Below, one piece after another: positions 35,470 through 43,768 of a stretch of 64,000 nucleotides of DNA. The stretch covers positions 2,232,001 to 2,296,000 of the forward strand of contig NZ_CP102262.1 in assembly GCF_025147325.1 (NCBI RefSeq), given 5' to 3'. A model generated the notes under the pieces. It was not told where the DNA came from and ran no database searches. It was given only the letters and a program-made list of their open reading frames with translations. The position numbers and the translations under genes were made by a program. The stretch comes from Bacteroides stercoris ATCC 43183. Its GTDB lineage: Bacteria > Bacteroidota > Bacteroidia > Bacteroidales > Bacteroidaceae. How positions within the stretch are numbered: the first letter of the stretch is position 1; each line of letters begins with the position of its first letter.

Positions 35470-35898
35470 TTAGCTTAATTGTGGTCTTAATTCTTTCAGG
35501 TAGAAGTCATAGAAACGGGATTTTATCTCATCCCGTACCCGATGAAATTCACTGTTTATAAACTCCGGCGTTTCGGTTGCTTCCGAGGGGTCGTCAAATC
35601 CTATATGCAGCCTATTTCTTACTTCACCCGTAAACATCGGGCAGCTTTCGTTTGCCCCACCGCAGACCGTAATAACATAGTCCCATTCCTGCCCTATATA
35701 TAGGTTTACACTTTTAGGGGTATGGTGGGCTAAATCTATACCCATTTCATCCATAACCTTTACCGCCATCGGATTAACCTTTTCAGCAGGTTTTGTTCCT
35801 GCTGAAAAGACATCCAGTTTATTGTCAAATGATTGTAGAAAGCCATGTGCCATTTGGCTGCGGCAGCTATTCCCTGTACAAAGAATTAAAATCTTCAT
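35470..35898 (-). CDS. arsC: Arsenate reductase, low-molecular-weight phosphatase type
   Basis: 142 residues beginning MKILILCTGNSCRSQMA, the P-loop C7-x4-C12-R13 of the thioredoxin-coupled ArsC family. Two further Cys near residues 80-87 (VCGGANESC) would complete the redox relay. It reduces As(V) to As(III) in the cytoplasm so that Acr3 can expel it. It lies 4 bp after arsA and 12 bp before acr3, clearly one operon. Confidence 0.94.
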   Translation of the reverse strand: MKILILCTGNSCRSQMAHGFLQSFDNKLDVFSAGTKPAEKVNPMAVKVMDEMGIDLAHHTPKSVNLYIGQEWDYVITVCGGANESCPMFTGEVRNRLHIGFDDPSEATETPEFINSEFHRVRDEIKSRFYDFYLKELRPQLS

Positions 35899-35902
35899 GT
35901 TT

Positions 35903-37615
35903 TTAGTTATTTTTCCAAGCTATCAGGGCAGCATTTCCCTTTGACAATTCTTCTACTTTCTTAATCCAAACCAATTCATTTTGCGCCTTTGCCCGCAAGA
36001 AAGAATTTTCGGTGTCAGTTAATGACAAGCAAGCATTCACGACCCACCATTTATTATTAATCCCGGCACGTTGTAAATCCATTTGCAAACGTTCGGCTTC
36101 AAATACGGGTGTTGCTTCGGGCAGGGTCACAATAACGACTTCTGTTTCCTGCTGGTTTCTCAAACGTGGTAACAGCTTTCTTACCGAAGCGGGAGTGTCG
36201 CCATGTGTACGTTGTACTTCTTTATGGTAACTTTCCGTTGCATCCAGCAATAACAAAGTGTGTCCGGTAGGTGCGGTGTCAATTACTACGACTTCATTTT
36301 CTGCTTTATCGACAATTTCAGCGAAAGCCCGGAATACTGCAATTTCCTGCGTACACGGTGAACGTAAATCTTCCTCTATATATTCCATATCTTCGGCAGT
36401 CATTGTTTCCGCAGCTTTACTGCGAACCTCGTTTTTATAGGCTTCCAACACTTCCGCTTCATCAATCCGGCTTACCGTAATGCCAGCCTGAACAGCAAGG
36501 TTATAATTCAGATGGTTTGCCGGGTCAGTGGTGGTAAGATGCACTTTTGCACCCAGTTTTGTTAATTTCAGGGCTATTTCAGTGGCTAAAGTGGTTTTTC
36601 CCACGCCGCCTTTTCCCATAGTAAAAACAACCCTTTTTCCTGATTGATAGAGGTCGTTTACCAGTTCATCTATCCCTTTGGCATCGGTAATCCGCTGATA
36701 GTTCGCATCATTTGTTAAATTATCATTGTAAAGCATCCGGCGGATATTCGTAATATTAGATAAATTGTATGACCGTAAAGGAACATAATAAGACGGATAT
36801 TCCAGCAGTTCCGCAGGGGTCTGTTTCAGGGCATTTTGCTGCCTGTCATATATCTGTTTCGATACGCTGTCGGCTTCATCTAATTGTAGCAAAAGCCCGT
36901 TGATTACCAATAGCTGGTTTTTAATTCCCAGTAATTGCAATTCATGTGAAGAACGAGCAGCTTCTTTTAGTGGTGCGATTTCGGGACGGCTAACCAACAC
37001 TAAGCGGGTTGCATTTGCATCCGAAAGTGTTTCAACTGCCTGCTTATAGATACCTTTCCGTTCTTCCAAACCGGATAATTGACCTAAGCAAGATGCACCG
37101 TGCGTACTCTCACTAATAAATGTACTCCATGCTGATGGCAGTTGTAACATTCGCAACGTGTGTCCCGTGGGGGCTGTATCAAAGATAATATGGTCGTATT
37201 CTTTTGCTTTATCGGCATCCGTGATAAAATCGGAAAACTGGTTGAAAGCCGCAATTTCTACCGTACAAGAGCCTGAAAGTTGTTCTTCCATATTCTGAAT
37301 TACACTTTCGGGCAGTTGTCCCCGGAAAGGAGCGATAACGCTTTCCCTGTATTCGGCTGCGGCTTGTTCCGGGTCGAGATTAACGACCGTCAAGCCGGGT
37401 ACTTCTTGAATATCCGTGCCGTGTCCGTTCAGTGTTTGATTAAACACATCTTGCAGGTTTGAAGCTGGGTCTGTACTGATAAGAAGTATTTTCTTTCCAT
37501 TATCTGCCAAGCCTACCGCAGTAGCACAAGCAATCGAAGTTTTCCCTACACCGCCCTTTCCAGTGAAGAAAAGGTATTTCGTCAAATCTATATCTGATAA
37601 ATTAAATGTTTTCAT
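35903..37615 (-). CDS. arsA: Arsenical pump-driving ATPase
   Basis: 570 residues made of two homologous halves, as in proteobacterial ArsA. Each has a deviant Walker A motif (FFTGKGGVGKTSIAC near residue 16, FTMGKGGVGKTTLA near 332) and a DTAPTGHTL signal segment (near 146 and 455). Cys residues in the regions SGSCTVEIAA and SPCTQEIAVF are candidates for As(III) binding. It couples ATP hydrolysis to As(III) efflux; its As(III) donor is ArsD, encoded just upstream. Confidence 0.95.
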   Translation of the reverse strand: MKTFNLSDIDLTKYLFFTGKGGVGKTSIACATAVGLADNGKKILLISTDPASNLQDVFNQTLNGHGTDIQEVPGLTVVNLDPEQAAAEYRESVIAPFRGQLPESVIQNMEEQLSGSCTVEIAAFNQFSDFITDADKAKEYDHIIFDTAPTGHTLRMLQLPSAWSTFISESTHGASCLGQLSGLEERKGIYKQAVETLSDANATRLVLVSRPEIAPLKEAARSSHELQLLGIKNQLLVINGLLLQLDEADSVSKQIYDRQQNALKQTPAELLEYPSYYVPLRSYNLSNITNIRRMLYNDNLTNDANYQRITDAKGIDELVNDLYQSGKRVVFTMGKGGVGKTTLATEIALKLTKLGAKVHLTTTDPANHLNYNLAVQAGITVSRIDEAEVLEAYKNEVRSKAAETMTAEDMEYIEEDLRSPCTQEIAVFRAFAEIVDKAENEVVVIDTAPTGHTLLLLDATESYHKEVQRTHGDTPASVRKLLPRLRNQQETEVVIVTLPEATPVFEAERLQMDLQRAGINNKWWVVNACLSLTDTENSFLRAKAQNELVWIKKVEELSKGNAALIAWKNN

Positions 37616-37640
37616 TTTTATATAATTAGCTGGTGAATAC

Positions 37641-37967
37641 TCATTTTACTGGCATAAAATCCAAATTGATACCCGTCCATTCACTCATTTGTTTGGTGGT
37701 AGGATAGGTTTTTGAAACAGCGATTTCGCCGTCCACTAAAGTAATAGGCAGTGCATCCGCCCCATGTTTTTGCAGATGCTCGTTTACTGTTTTATTACTT
37801 ACATACACTTGCGGTTCGTCACGTAAATTGTGACGGGTAACGATGATACCCTGTTTCTTCAATGTTTCAATAACAACCGCAATACGCATTAATTCAGGGT
37901 CAATATTTGTTCCACAAAGACCCGTAGGGCAACACATTGCCGGGTCGAAAATTTCTATCTTTTTCAT
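37641..37967 (-). CDS. arsD: Arsenic metallochaperone ArsD
   Basis: 108 residues with the diagnostic Cys12-Cys13-x4-Cys18 cluster in DPAMCCPTGLCG. ArsD binds As(III) with these cysteines and hands it to ArsA, and is a weak repressor in some systems. It lacks the C-terminal vicinal Cys pairs of the plasmid R773 protein. It lies 25 bp upstream of arsA. Confidence 0.93.
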   Translation of the reverse strand: MKKIEIFDPAMCCPTGLCGTNIDPELMRIAVVIETLKKQGIIVTRHNLRDEPQVYVSNKTVNEHLQKHGADALPITLVDGEIAVSKTYPTTKQMSEWTGINLDFMPVK

Positions 37968-37996
37968 ACTGTTTTTATTTAAAATGATACTCTATG

Positions 37997-38704
37997 TTAT
38001 AGATAAAAGACTACTGCATAATAAATTCCTACCGCAATAAAGAGGATGGCAACTATTTTACGAAACCATTTCTCGAATATTTGCATCCGGTTATAAAACT
38101 TACCCAGTCCGGCAACACTGTACGCTAAAATCCATGCAACAAGGATTACGGGTAATCCCGTAGCAATAGCGTAAATTACAGGTAAGAGATACCCGCCCGT
38201 TTCTGCTGCTGACAAAGGCATAAGCATACCGAAATAAAATACTCCACTGGTAGGACAAAAAGCAAGGGCGAATAAAATACCCAATAGCATAGCCCCCCAA
38301 CCGCCTTTCGTCCTCTTTTTCAAACTTTCACCGCCGATATTGATTTTCGGCAGATTGAGTTTTATTATATCGAGCATAAATATTCCAATGATGATTAACG
38401 CCGGAGCAATCAGCATTTCCCCGTACTTGCTTACGACTTTTTGAACCATAAACATGCTTGCCCCCTCACGGAGAATAGGGATAAGGATAAAGCCAAGAAC
38501 CGTATAGCTTACTATTCTGCCGAATGTATAAAGCAATCCGTTTATAAATATCCGGTGATGGTTTTCTATGTCCTTACTAATAAATCCTATTGCCGTTATG
38601 TTGGTCGCTAACGGACACGGGCTAACCGCCGTTAAAATCCCCAATATAAAAGCTGTAATAGCAGGAATAGAACTGTTATCTAATAGCGATTGAAGAAAAT
38701 CCAT
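37997..38704 (-). CDS. ArsG-type permease (CcdA/DsbD-like membrane protein)
   Basis: 235 residues, six membrane segments, with the CcdA-like PCPLATNITAIGF near residue 30 and FALAFCPTSGVFYFG near 145. Each carries a Cys-Pro pair that in this superfamily moves electrons or substrate across the membrane. Bacteroides ars operons contain such a gene beside the thioredoxin-like ArsF and ArsE, and it is annotated as ArsG, an aromatic-arsenical efflux permease. That substrate assignment is taken from the family name and is not proven here. Start overlaps closely with arsF (2 bp apart). Confidence 0.8.
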   Translation of the reverse strand: MDFLQSLLDNSSIPAITAFILGILTAVSPCPLATNITAIGFISKDIENHHRIFINGLLYTFGRIVSYTVLGFILIPILREGASMFMVQKVVSKYGEMLIAPALIIIGIFMLDIIKLNLPKINIGGESLKKRTKGGWGAMLLGILFALAFCPTSGVFYFGMLMPLSAAETGGYLLPVIYAIATGLPVILVAWILAYSVAGLGKFYNRMQIFEKWFRKIVAILFIAVGIYYAVVFYL

Positions 38705-38705
38705 C

Positions 38706-39149
38706 TTACAACTGTTTTAACAATTCGTCAATCTTGCTTTTAATTCCCTCTTTAAACTTGTCCGGTGCATTTTTCGCATTGGAAAAACTAAACTCGGTCA
38801 TGTTGTTTACATTCTCTTTACCGTCTTTCCAGCCGTTCACAAACAAAGACGACCATGTAACTTCGTACTTGTCTGCAATCGCTTCATTTTCTTTCTTTGA
38901 AATGTCTATCACTTTATAGATAATTTTACCGTCCGCTTTTTCTTTTGAATAAAGGCTATCCAAAAGGGCTACTGTATTTGCTTCTATCGCCCGGCAAGTG
39001 ATACACCGTTGCGCTCCATGAAAATAAAGAACCTCTATGCGGTTAGACTGTATTTCTTCCGCTTGGTTTTCTCCGGTCTTTTTCTTTGAACCATTACCAC
39101 AGGAAACTAAGACCAGCGTTGCAATCAGTAGATAAAATAATTTTCTCAT
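38706..39149 (-). CDS. ArsF-type thioredoxin-fold lipoprotein
   Basis: 147 residues. The signal peptide ends LVLVSCG, so Cys17 is probably lipidated and the protein faces the periplasm. A thioredoxin-like motif GAQRCITCRAIEA carries the Cys-x2-Cys pair. In Bacteroides arsenic operons this is ArsF, whose annotation mentions nitroreductase-like function for organic arsenicals. Judging only from sequence, it is a periplasmic thiol-redox partner for the CcdA-like ArsG encoded 1 bp downstream. Confidence 0.8.
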   Translation of the reverse strand: MRKLFYLLIATLVLVSCGNGSKKKTGENQAEEIQSNRIEVLYFHGAQRCITCRAIEANTVALLDSLYSKEKADGKIIYKVIDISKKENEAIADKYEVTWSSLFVNGWKDGKENVNNMTEFSFSNAKNAPDKFKEGIKSKIDELLKQL

Positions 39150-39158
39150 AGTTCACTT

Positions 39159-39398
39159 TTATTTGGTTATCAACTCTTTCACTTCTGCAAGGGATAACTT
39201 TTTCCCGGCTGATACGACTTTCTCGTCAATCACCAAAGCCGGAAGCCCTAAAATGTTATACTCCATGATTTTCAATAAATCTTCCTCTTTGATAAGGGTT
39301 GCATCGCAACCTAATTCTGAAATAGCTTGTTTGGTGGTTTCGTACAAGGCTTTACAGCTTGAACACCCAGTTCCTAATACTTTAATTTCCATTGTCAT
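39159..39398 (-). CDS. ArsE-type small thioredoxin/glutaredoxin-like protein
   Basis: 79 residues of the TM0996/MTH895 family: LGTGCSSCKALYE (Cys-x2-Cys near residues 10-13) and GLPALVIDEKVV with the cis-Pro. No signal peptide, so cytoplasmic. It is the first gene after arsR and is likely to exchange electrons with ArsG/ArsF. In-frame ATGs lie at 39398 and 39392; the first is listed. A perfect 18-bp palindrome lies 30 bp upstream. Confidence 0.82.
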   Translation of the reverse strand: MTMEIKVLGTGCSSCKALYETTKQAISELGCDATLIKEEDLLKIMEYNILGLPALVIDEKVVSAGKKLSLAEVKELITK

Positions 39399-39427
39399 TC
39401 TACTTTAAAGTTAATATAATAATCGTA

Positions 39428-39445
39428 GTTCGTAGAACTACGAAC
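39428..39445. promoter_or_regulatory. Second ArsR-type operator, between arsR and arsE
   Basis: GTTCGTAGAACTACGAAC is a perfect palindrome with 8-bp arms and AA in the centre. It matches the site overlapping the arsR promoter (39821-39838) at 16 of 18 positions. No TAnnTTTG box is seen with it, so its role may be as an auxiliary operator or roadblock between arsR and the structural genes. Confidence 0.7.
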
Positions 39446-39469
39446 AATTATCCCAAAAAAAAGGTACTG

Positions 39470-39796
39470 CTATTCACAGCACGATGTACCTTTACATTTA
39501 CAGTCCCCTAAAAAAGCTGCAAACAATTTTCGGGCAAGTTCCCAGTTCTCCCGATTTATACAATACCGGACTTTTGGTGTTTCTATTTCACCCTGAATTA
39601 AGCCAGCTTCTTTCAGTTCTTTCAAATGCTGCGAAACGGTTGCTTTAGCGATAGGCAGTTCTTCGTGAATATCACCGAAGAAGCAACTATCTTGTTTCGC
39701 CAAGAAAGCAAGAATAGCCATCCGTGCCGGATGCCCCATTGCTTTGGCAAAACGAGCAATCTGTTCCTGCTCTGTTGTGTACTGTTTCTCTTTCAC
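39470..39796 (-). CDS. arsR: ArsR-family arsenic-responsive repressor
   Basis: 108 residues starting at GTG 39796, chosen because AGGAGA (39804-39809) stands six bases upstream. The open frame continues to 39943 but runs through the operator and promoter. Winged helix with [35 protein letters not shown] as recognition helix, and a Cys-rich tail ([10 protein letters not shown]). The sensor Cys could be in [10 protein letters not shown] or in that tail; ArsR proteins differ in this. It would repress the eight-gene operon until As(III) binds. Confidence 0.9.
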   Translation of the reverse strand: MKEKQYTTEQEQIARFAKAMGHPARMAILAFLAKQDSCFFGDIHEELPIAKATVSQHLKELKEAGLIQGEIETPKVRYCINRENWELARKLFAAFLGDCKCKGTSCCE

Positions 39797-39820
39797 TTCA
39801 ATTCTCCTTTCTTCTTTGTT

Positions 39821-39857
39821 GTTCGCAAAACTACGAACAATATTTTGAATAGCCAAA
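39821..39857 (-). promoter_or_regulatory. arsR promoter with overlapping ArsR operator
   Basis: On the minus strand TTTG (39857-39854), 20 bp, then TAGTTTTG (39833-39826) gives a full Bacteroides promoter. The -7 box lies inside GTTCGCAAAACTACGAAC (39821-39838), a near palindrome of the same type as 39428-39445. A repressor bound there would cover the -7 box. Confidence 0.85.
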
Positions 39858-39880
39858 TAATACGGCATATTTTTTCGGAT

Positions 39881-39931
39881 AGGTGCAAGGTGCAAGTATA
39901 TATCTATATATATAGCTTGCACCTTGCACCT
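39881..39931. repeat. Strong inverted repeat upstream of arsR
   Basis: Arms 39881-39896 and 39916-39931 (AGGTGCAAGGTGCAAG and complement) are perfect over 16 bp, with a TA-rich centre that can pair further. Each arm itself contains a direct repeat of GGTGCAA. It separates the arsR promoter from a plus-strand promoter at 39957 and may insulate the two. Confidence 0.75.
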
Positions 39932-39956
39932 AAGCTGAAACATTTATATACAGAGA

Positions 39957-39988
39957 TTTGCGTAATTAAAAAATGTGTTGTATCTTTG
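39957..39988 (+). promoter_or_regulatory. Near-perfect plus-strand promoter with no obvious gene
   Basis: TTTG (39957-39960), 20 bp, TATCTTTG (39981-39988): both boxes and spacing match the Bacteroides consensus. Downstream to 40142 there is no convincing coding frame, so a small RNA or lost gene is possible. Confidence 0.65.
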
Positions 39989-40100
39989 AACCCGTGAGAT
40001 AGGCAGACAAACAGCGGACAAAGCCGGACAAATAACCCTGCAAAAATCGTTACTGTTTCGTTACCTATTTGAAATTTTGGAAAATAAAAAGCTGATTTAT

Positions 40101-40142
40101 AGGCGGTTAGATGTTTGGGTTCAATACCCTGTCTCTCCGCTG
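40101..40142 (+). other. tRNA 3'-end-like sequence, possible attachment site
   Basis: GGGTTCAATACCC resembles a T-arm and is followed by TGTCTCTCCG, like a serine-tRNA acceptor 3' strand. The preceding sequence does not form the rest of a tRNA. Elements that enter a tRNA leave such a 3' copy at the far end, so this may mark the right end of the arsenic element. Direct repeats TCGGTGTAC (40241-40249 and 40253-40261) lie just beyond and could be recombinase arm sites. No integrase gene is present. Confidence 0.35.
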
Positions 40143-40570
40143 GAAAGAATTGCAAAACAAAGAAAATTCCTGTAAACTAACAATTTACGGCGATTTTTTA
40201 TTTTGGTACATAGCAAAAATAAGCATATCAAAGCATTCTTTCGGTGTACTATTCGGTGTACCTGATCGCTTTTAATACTATGTACACCTATTGGGTAATG
40301 TAATCATACAGAACAAAATGTAGATGCCTAACGTAAGATATACTATCTTTCTTTTTCGATAAAAGTAGTGACAATAAAGTTGTCATAACTATAATAGTTA
40401 TCGTACATATACTCATATATCTCCATCATTATGGGTTAAGATAGGGATACTGTTAAATGTTATCATGCTTTGCTAATGTCTTTTTTCTCTGTAATAGATG
40501 TGAAATGCCTATTGCTAAAAGCAAATAAAAAACAAGAACTTGGTTCGCCAACCATACAAAAATGAAATTA

Positions 40571-40801
40571 TCAATGTCGGGGGGGAAGATATGCATCATT
40601 AGGCGAATATTTAACCCCATCCCAATATTCTTTTAATTCTTCTATTTTAAAATAGTAGGTGTAAGACCATATGTTAAAACATAATAAAATGATGGTTGAA
40701 ATTACTCTCAAGGTTATTTTATGCAAAACAATATCCCAAATTACAAATAATAACAGTGCAATTATCAACAAGAATGCTTGTAAAAAAGGAGTGAAATTCA
40801 T
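40571..40801 (-). CDS. Small hypothetical membrane protein
   Basis: 76 residues: two hydrophobic helices (about residues 7-24 and 31-50) followed by a polar tail (KIEELKEYWDGVKYSPNDAYLPP). GGAGGC lies immediately before the ATG. I do not recognise a family. The gene is cut off from its upstream region by an IS-A copy that begins at 40856. The remaining sequence from 40143 to 40570 shows no gene. Confidence 0.45.
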   Translation of the reverse strand: MNFTPFLQAFLLIIALLLFVIWDIVLHKITLRVISTIILLCFNIWSYTYYFKIEELKEYWDGVKYSPNDAYLPPRH

Positions 40802-40887
40802 GCCTCCATTTGTATCTACTATACATATAGTCCATCTTAAAATACCTATTATTATGGATCAACGTAACAATCTGAGGGATTTTATAT

Positions 40888-41808
40888 TTAAGCATATAAT
40901 TTAGCAAGTCTATATAAGAAAAAAGCTCTATCTCTTACTCCTCTGAACTGTGCTCTAAATGCTTTGATTTTAGCATTGAATGACTCTGCTGCGGCATTGG
41001 TTGCCCTCCTTTCAAAGAAATTGATTATATCCAGATAATGTGTTTGTATAGAACGTGCGACCCTTCCAAAGGTGAGGAACCCTGATTTATCTACTTCATC
41101 ATACCACCTTGCCAGCCTTGTCAAAGCAATATCCTTAAACTTACACTGATGATAGATTAAGCCTAACCGCATAGACAGATAATATCCTTTCTTTATATCG
41201 GGATATTCCTTGAAAAGAATTTCAGCCCGTATTCTTTGAGACTGAGTCCATAAGGATTCCTTCTTGTAAAGCAGATAAATACTTCTCGCTAACAACTGCT
41301 TTCTTGTATCTCCATTAGCGAAAACAGGTGCATGATACATCTTTCCACAGGCCTTTGCATAAGCAAGCTGAGTGGACTCTTCATCCAAAGCCTCCCAGCG
41401 AGCTTTTACACGCATCTCCTGCACAGCTTCATAAGCTAACTTCTGTACGTGAAAGCGATCGGTAACACGTTTGGCCGCAGGAAAGCAGATGCGTGCAATC
41501 TGCTCCATGTTAGGAGCCATATCCAAGGTTATCTCGCGCACTTGGTAACGGCGGCGACGGGAGAGCTTAAGCAGGACAGAAGTGACCGTATGAACGTCCG
41601 TACCTTTAATGATGGCAATCATACTACCTTTACCACCGTGAGCTTCTTTATTGGTCAGTACAGTATAGAGTTCCCCACGCGAGAGGGCTACCTCATCAAT
41701 ACAGATATAAGCACCGATATTCTTTTCGAATAGTAGCCAATCCTCTGCATGAACAAGTTGGTCCCAATGGAGATAACCACTTAGATGGTTACGGTATTGA
41801 CGCTCCAA
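40888..41808 (-). CDS. IS-A copy 1 transposase, catalytic ORF2
   Basis: 306 residues, a DDE-type catalytic domain: CIDEVALSRGELYTVLTNK (first Asp), ITLDMAPNMEQIARICFP with DRFHVQKLAYEA, and at the end ATNAAAESFNAKIKAFRAQFRG with the catalytic Glu. The pattern is ISL3-like. The annotated start is TTG. The natural product is more likely a fusion with ORF1 made by a frameshift at the TTTTTTAAAAG run near the end of ORF1, because the frame is open back to just after that run. Confidence 0.85.
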   Translation of the reverse strand: MERQYRNHLSGYLHWDQLVHAEDWLLFEKNIGAYICIDEVALSRGELYTVLTNKEAHGGKGSMIAIIKGTDVHTVTSVLLKLSRRRRYQVREITLDMAPNMEQIARICFPAAKRVTDRFHVQKLAYEAVQEMRVKARWEALDEESTQLAYAKACGKMYHAPVFANGDTRKQLLARSIYLLYKKESLWTQSQRIRAEILFKEYPDIKKGYYLSMRLGLIYHQCKFKDIALTRLARWYDEVDKSGFLTFGRVARSIQTHYLDIINFFERRATNAAAESFNAKIKAFRAQFRGVRDRAFFLYRLAKLYA

Positions 41809-41866
41809 TAAATCCCCGTCAACTCCATATAAAACACCTAAGAGCTTGCAACTGATCGGATAGTTA

Positions 41867-42208
41867 TCAATACAGTTCTTTTAAAAAAGACGCAAAATCC
41901 TGCGTCATACGAGTACCTTCAGCCACCATACGCCAGTTACGAGAGATATACTCATTATGCTTCTTTAAGAGCCAGCGACGACGACGAATATTAAGGAAGA
42001 CCTTCTTGCCACGAAGAGGAAAATCCTGAACAATAACAGGAGCATAAAAGCCTTTACTCTCAGTATCCTGATCTGTATACTTCTCAGGAACGATATTTTT
42101 CTCCTCAAGGTAGATCACAACTTCATTTACGCTTTCCTTCACATCAACAAGATCAAAGTAATCTAAAGTGCCTTCAGGAAGAAGAAGGCAATAACCGTTT
42201 AATTCCAT
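41867..42208 (-). CDS. IS-A copy 1 ORF1 (transposase N-terminal region)
   Basis: 113 residues: MELNGYCLLLPEGTLDYFDL at the start, a basic middle NIRRRRWLLKKHNEY, and the end DFASFLKELY. It gives the N-terminal, probably DNA-end-binding region of the transposase. The run T6A4G near its stop codon is the likely site where translation or transcription changes frame into ORF2. A TATCTTTG box lies about 20 bp upstream of the ATG. Confidence 0.8.
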   Translation of the reverse strand: MELNGYCLLLPEGTLDYFDLVDVKESVNEVVIYLEEKNIVPEKYTDQDTESKGFYAPVIVQDFPLRGKKVFLNIRRRRWLLKKHNEYISRNWRMVAEGTRMTQDFASFLKELY

Positions 42209-42329
42209 AAGCTATGAATTTGGAGACAAAGATAACAATTTATAAATTTACCCCTCAGGTTTTTACATTGACCCGGGTTCAGTTCGAAAAAAATTTTGGG
42301 TCAACGTAACAATCTGAGGGATTTTATAT

Positions 42330-43250
42330 TTAAGCATATAATTTAGCAAGTCTATATAAGAAAAAAGCTCTATCTCTTACTCCTCTGAACTGTGCTCTAA
42401 ATGCTTTGATTTTAGCATTGAATGACTCTGCTGCGGCATTGGTTGCCCTCCTTTCAAAGAAATTGATTATATCCAGATAATGTGTTTGTATAGAACGTGA
42501 GACCCTTCAAAAGGTGAGGAACCCCGATTTATCTACTTCATCATACCACCTTGCCAGCCTTGTCAAAGCAATATCCTTAAACTTACACTGATGATAGATT
42601 AAGCCTAACCGCATAGACAGATAATATCCTTTCTTTATATCGGGATATTCCTTGAAAAGAATTTCAGCCCGTATTCTTTGAGACTGAGTCCATAAGGATT
42701 CCTTCTTGTAAAGCAGATAAATACTTCTTGCTAACAACTGCTTTCTTGTATCTCCATTAGCGAAAACAGGTGCATGATACATCTTTCCACAGGCCTTTGC
42801 ATAAGCAAGCTGAGTGGACTCTTCATCCAAAGCCTCCCAGCGAGCTTTTACACGCATCTCCTGCACAGCTTCATAAGCTAACTTCTGTACGTGAAAGCGA
42901 TCGGTAACACGTTTGGCCGCAGGAAAGCAGATGCGTGCAATCTGCTCCATGTTAGGAGCCATATCCAAGGTTATCTCGCGCACTTGGTAACGGCGGCGAC
43001 GGGAGAGCTTAAGCAGGACAGAAGTGACCGTATGAACGTCCGTACCTTTAATGATGGCAATCATACTGCCTTTACCACCGTGAGCTTCTTTATTGGTCAG
43101 TACAGTATAGAGTTCCCCACGCGAGAGGGATACCTCATCAATACAGATATAAGCACCGATATTCTTTTCGAATAGTAGCCAATCCTCTGCATGAACAAGT
43201 TGGTCCCAATGGAGATAACCACTTAGATGGTTACGGTATTGACGCTCCAA
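42330..43250 (-). pseudogene. IS-A copy 2 transposase ORF2 with premature stop
   Basis: Compared with copy 1, the codon GGA in SGFLTFGRVARS has become TGA (stop at 42504-42506). The protein ends after 247 residues and loses the C-terminal catalytic Glu region. The downstream 3' part is otherwise intact. It also carries a Ala-to-Ser change in EVSLSRGE. Confidence 0.85.
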
Positions 43251-43308
43251 TAAATCCCCGTCAACTCCATATAAAACACCTAAGAGCTTGCAACTGATCG
43301 GATAGTTA

Positions 43309-43650
43309 TCAATACAGTTCTTTTAAAAAAGACGCAAAATCCTGCGTCATACGAGTACCTTCAGCCACCATACGCCAGTTACGGGAGATATACTCATTAT
43401 GCTTCTTTAAGAGCCAGCGACGACGACGAATATTAAGGAAGACCTTCTTGCCACGGAGAGGAAAATCCTGAACAATAACAGGAGCATAAACGCCTTTACT
43501 CTCAGTATCCTGAGCTGTATACTTCTCAGGAACGATATTTTTCTCCTCAAGGTAGAACACAACTTCATTTACACTTTCCTTCACATCAACAAGATCAAAG
43601 TAGTCTAAAGTGCCTTCAGGAAGAAGAAGGCGATAACCGTTTAATTCCAT
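43309..43650 (-). CDS. IS-A copy 2 ORF1
   Basis: 113 residues, almost identical to the copy 1 ORF1, with a few substitutions such as AQDTESKGVYAP in place of DQDTESKGFYAP. Because ORF2 of this copy is stopped early, the protein could only serve with transposase supplied by other copies. Confidence 0.75.
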   Translation of the reverse strand: MELNGYRLLLPEGTLDYFDLVDVKESVNEVVFYLEEKNIVPEKYTAQDTESKGVYAPVIVQDFPLRGKKVFLNIRRRRWLLKKHNEYISRNWRMVAEGTRMTQDFASFLKELY

Positions 43651-43768
43651 AAGCTATGAATTTGGAGACAAAGATAACAATTTATAAATTTACTCCTCAG
43701 GTTTTTACATTAACCCAGGATGGGGCAATGTAAAAACCTGAGGAGTAAATTTATAAATTGTTATCTTT

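Larger units (their letters stand above)
40856..42274 (-). mobile_element. IS-A copy 1 (two-ORF, ISL3-like/ISAon1-type IS), complete
   Basis: 1419 bp with imperfect terminal inverted repeats. The left end reads GGATCAACGTAACAATCTGA; the right end, on the complement, reads GGGTCAATGTAAAAACCTGA. It encodes ORF1 (113 aa) and ORF2 (306 aa) on the minus strand. Both frames are open, so it is potentially active. Family name is from memory of similar Bacteroides annotations (ISAon1-type, DDE_Tnp_ISL3-like). Confidence 0.85.
42298..43716 (-). mobile_element. IS-A copy 2, transposase inactivated
   Basis: 1419 bp, same ends as copy 1 and same strand. It is separated from copy 1 by only 23 bp (42275-42297) and from copy 3 by 5 bp. 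ORF2 has a nonsense mutation. Confidence 0.85.

Noticed and set aside
39904..40155. 83-codon minus-strand frame over the tRNA-like sequence
   Set aside because: It reads through a 40-bp tRNA-like end and the long hairpin; such products are typical false calls.
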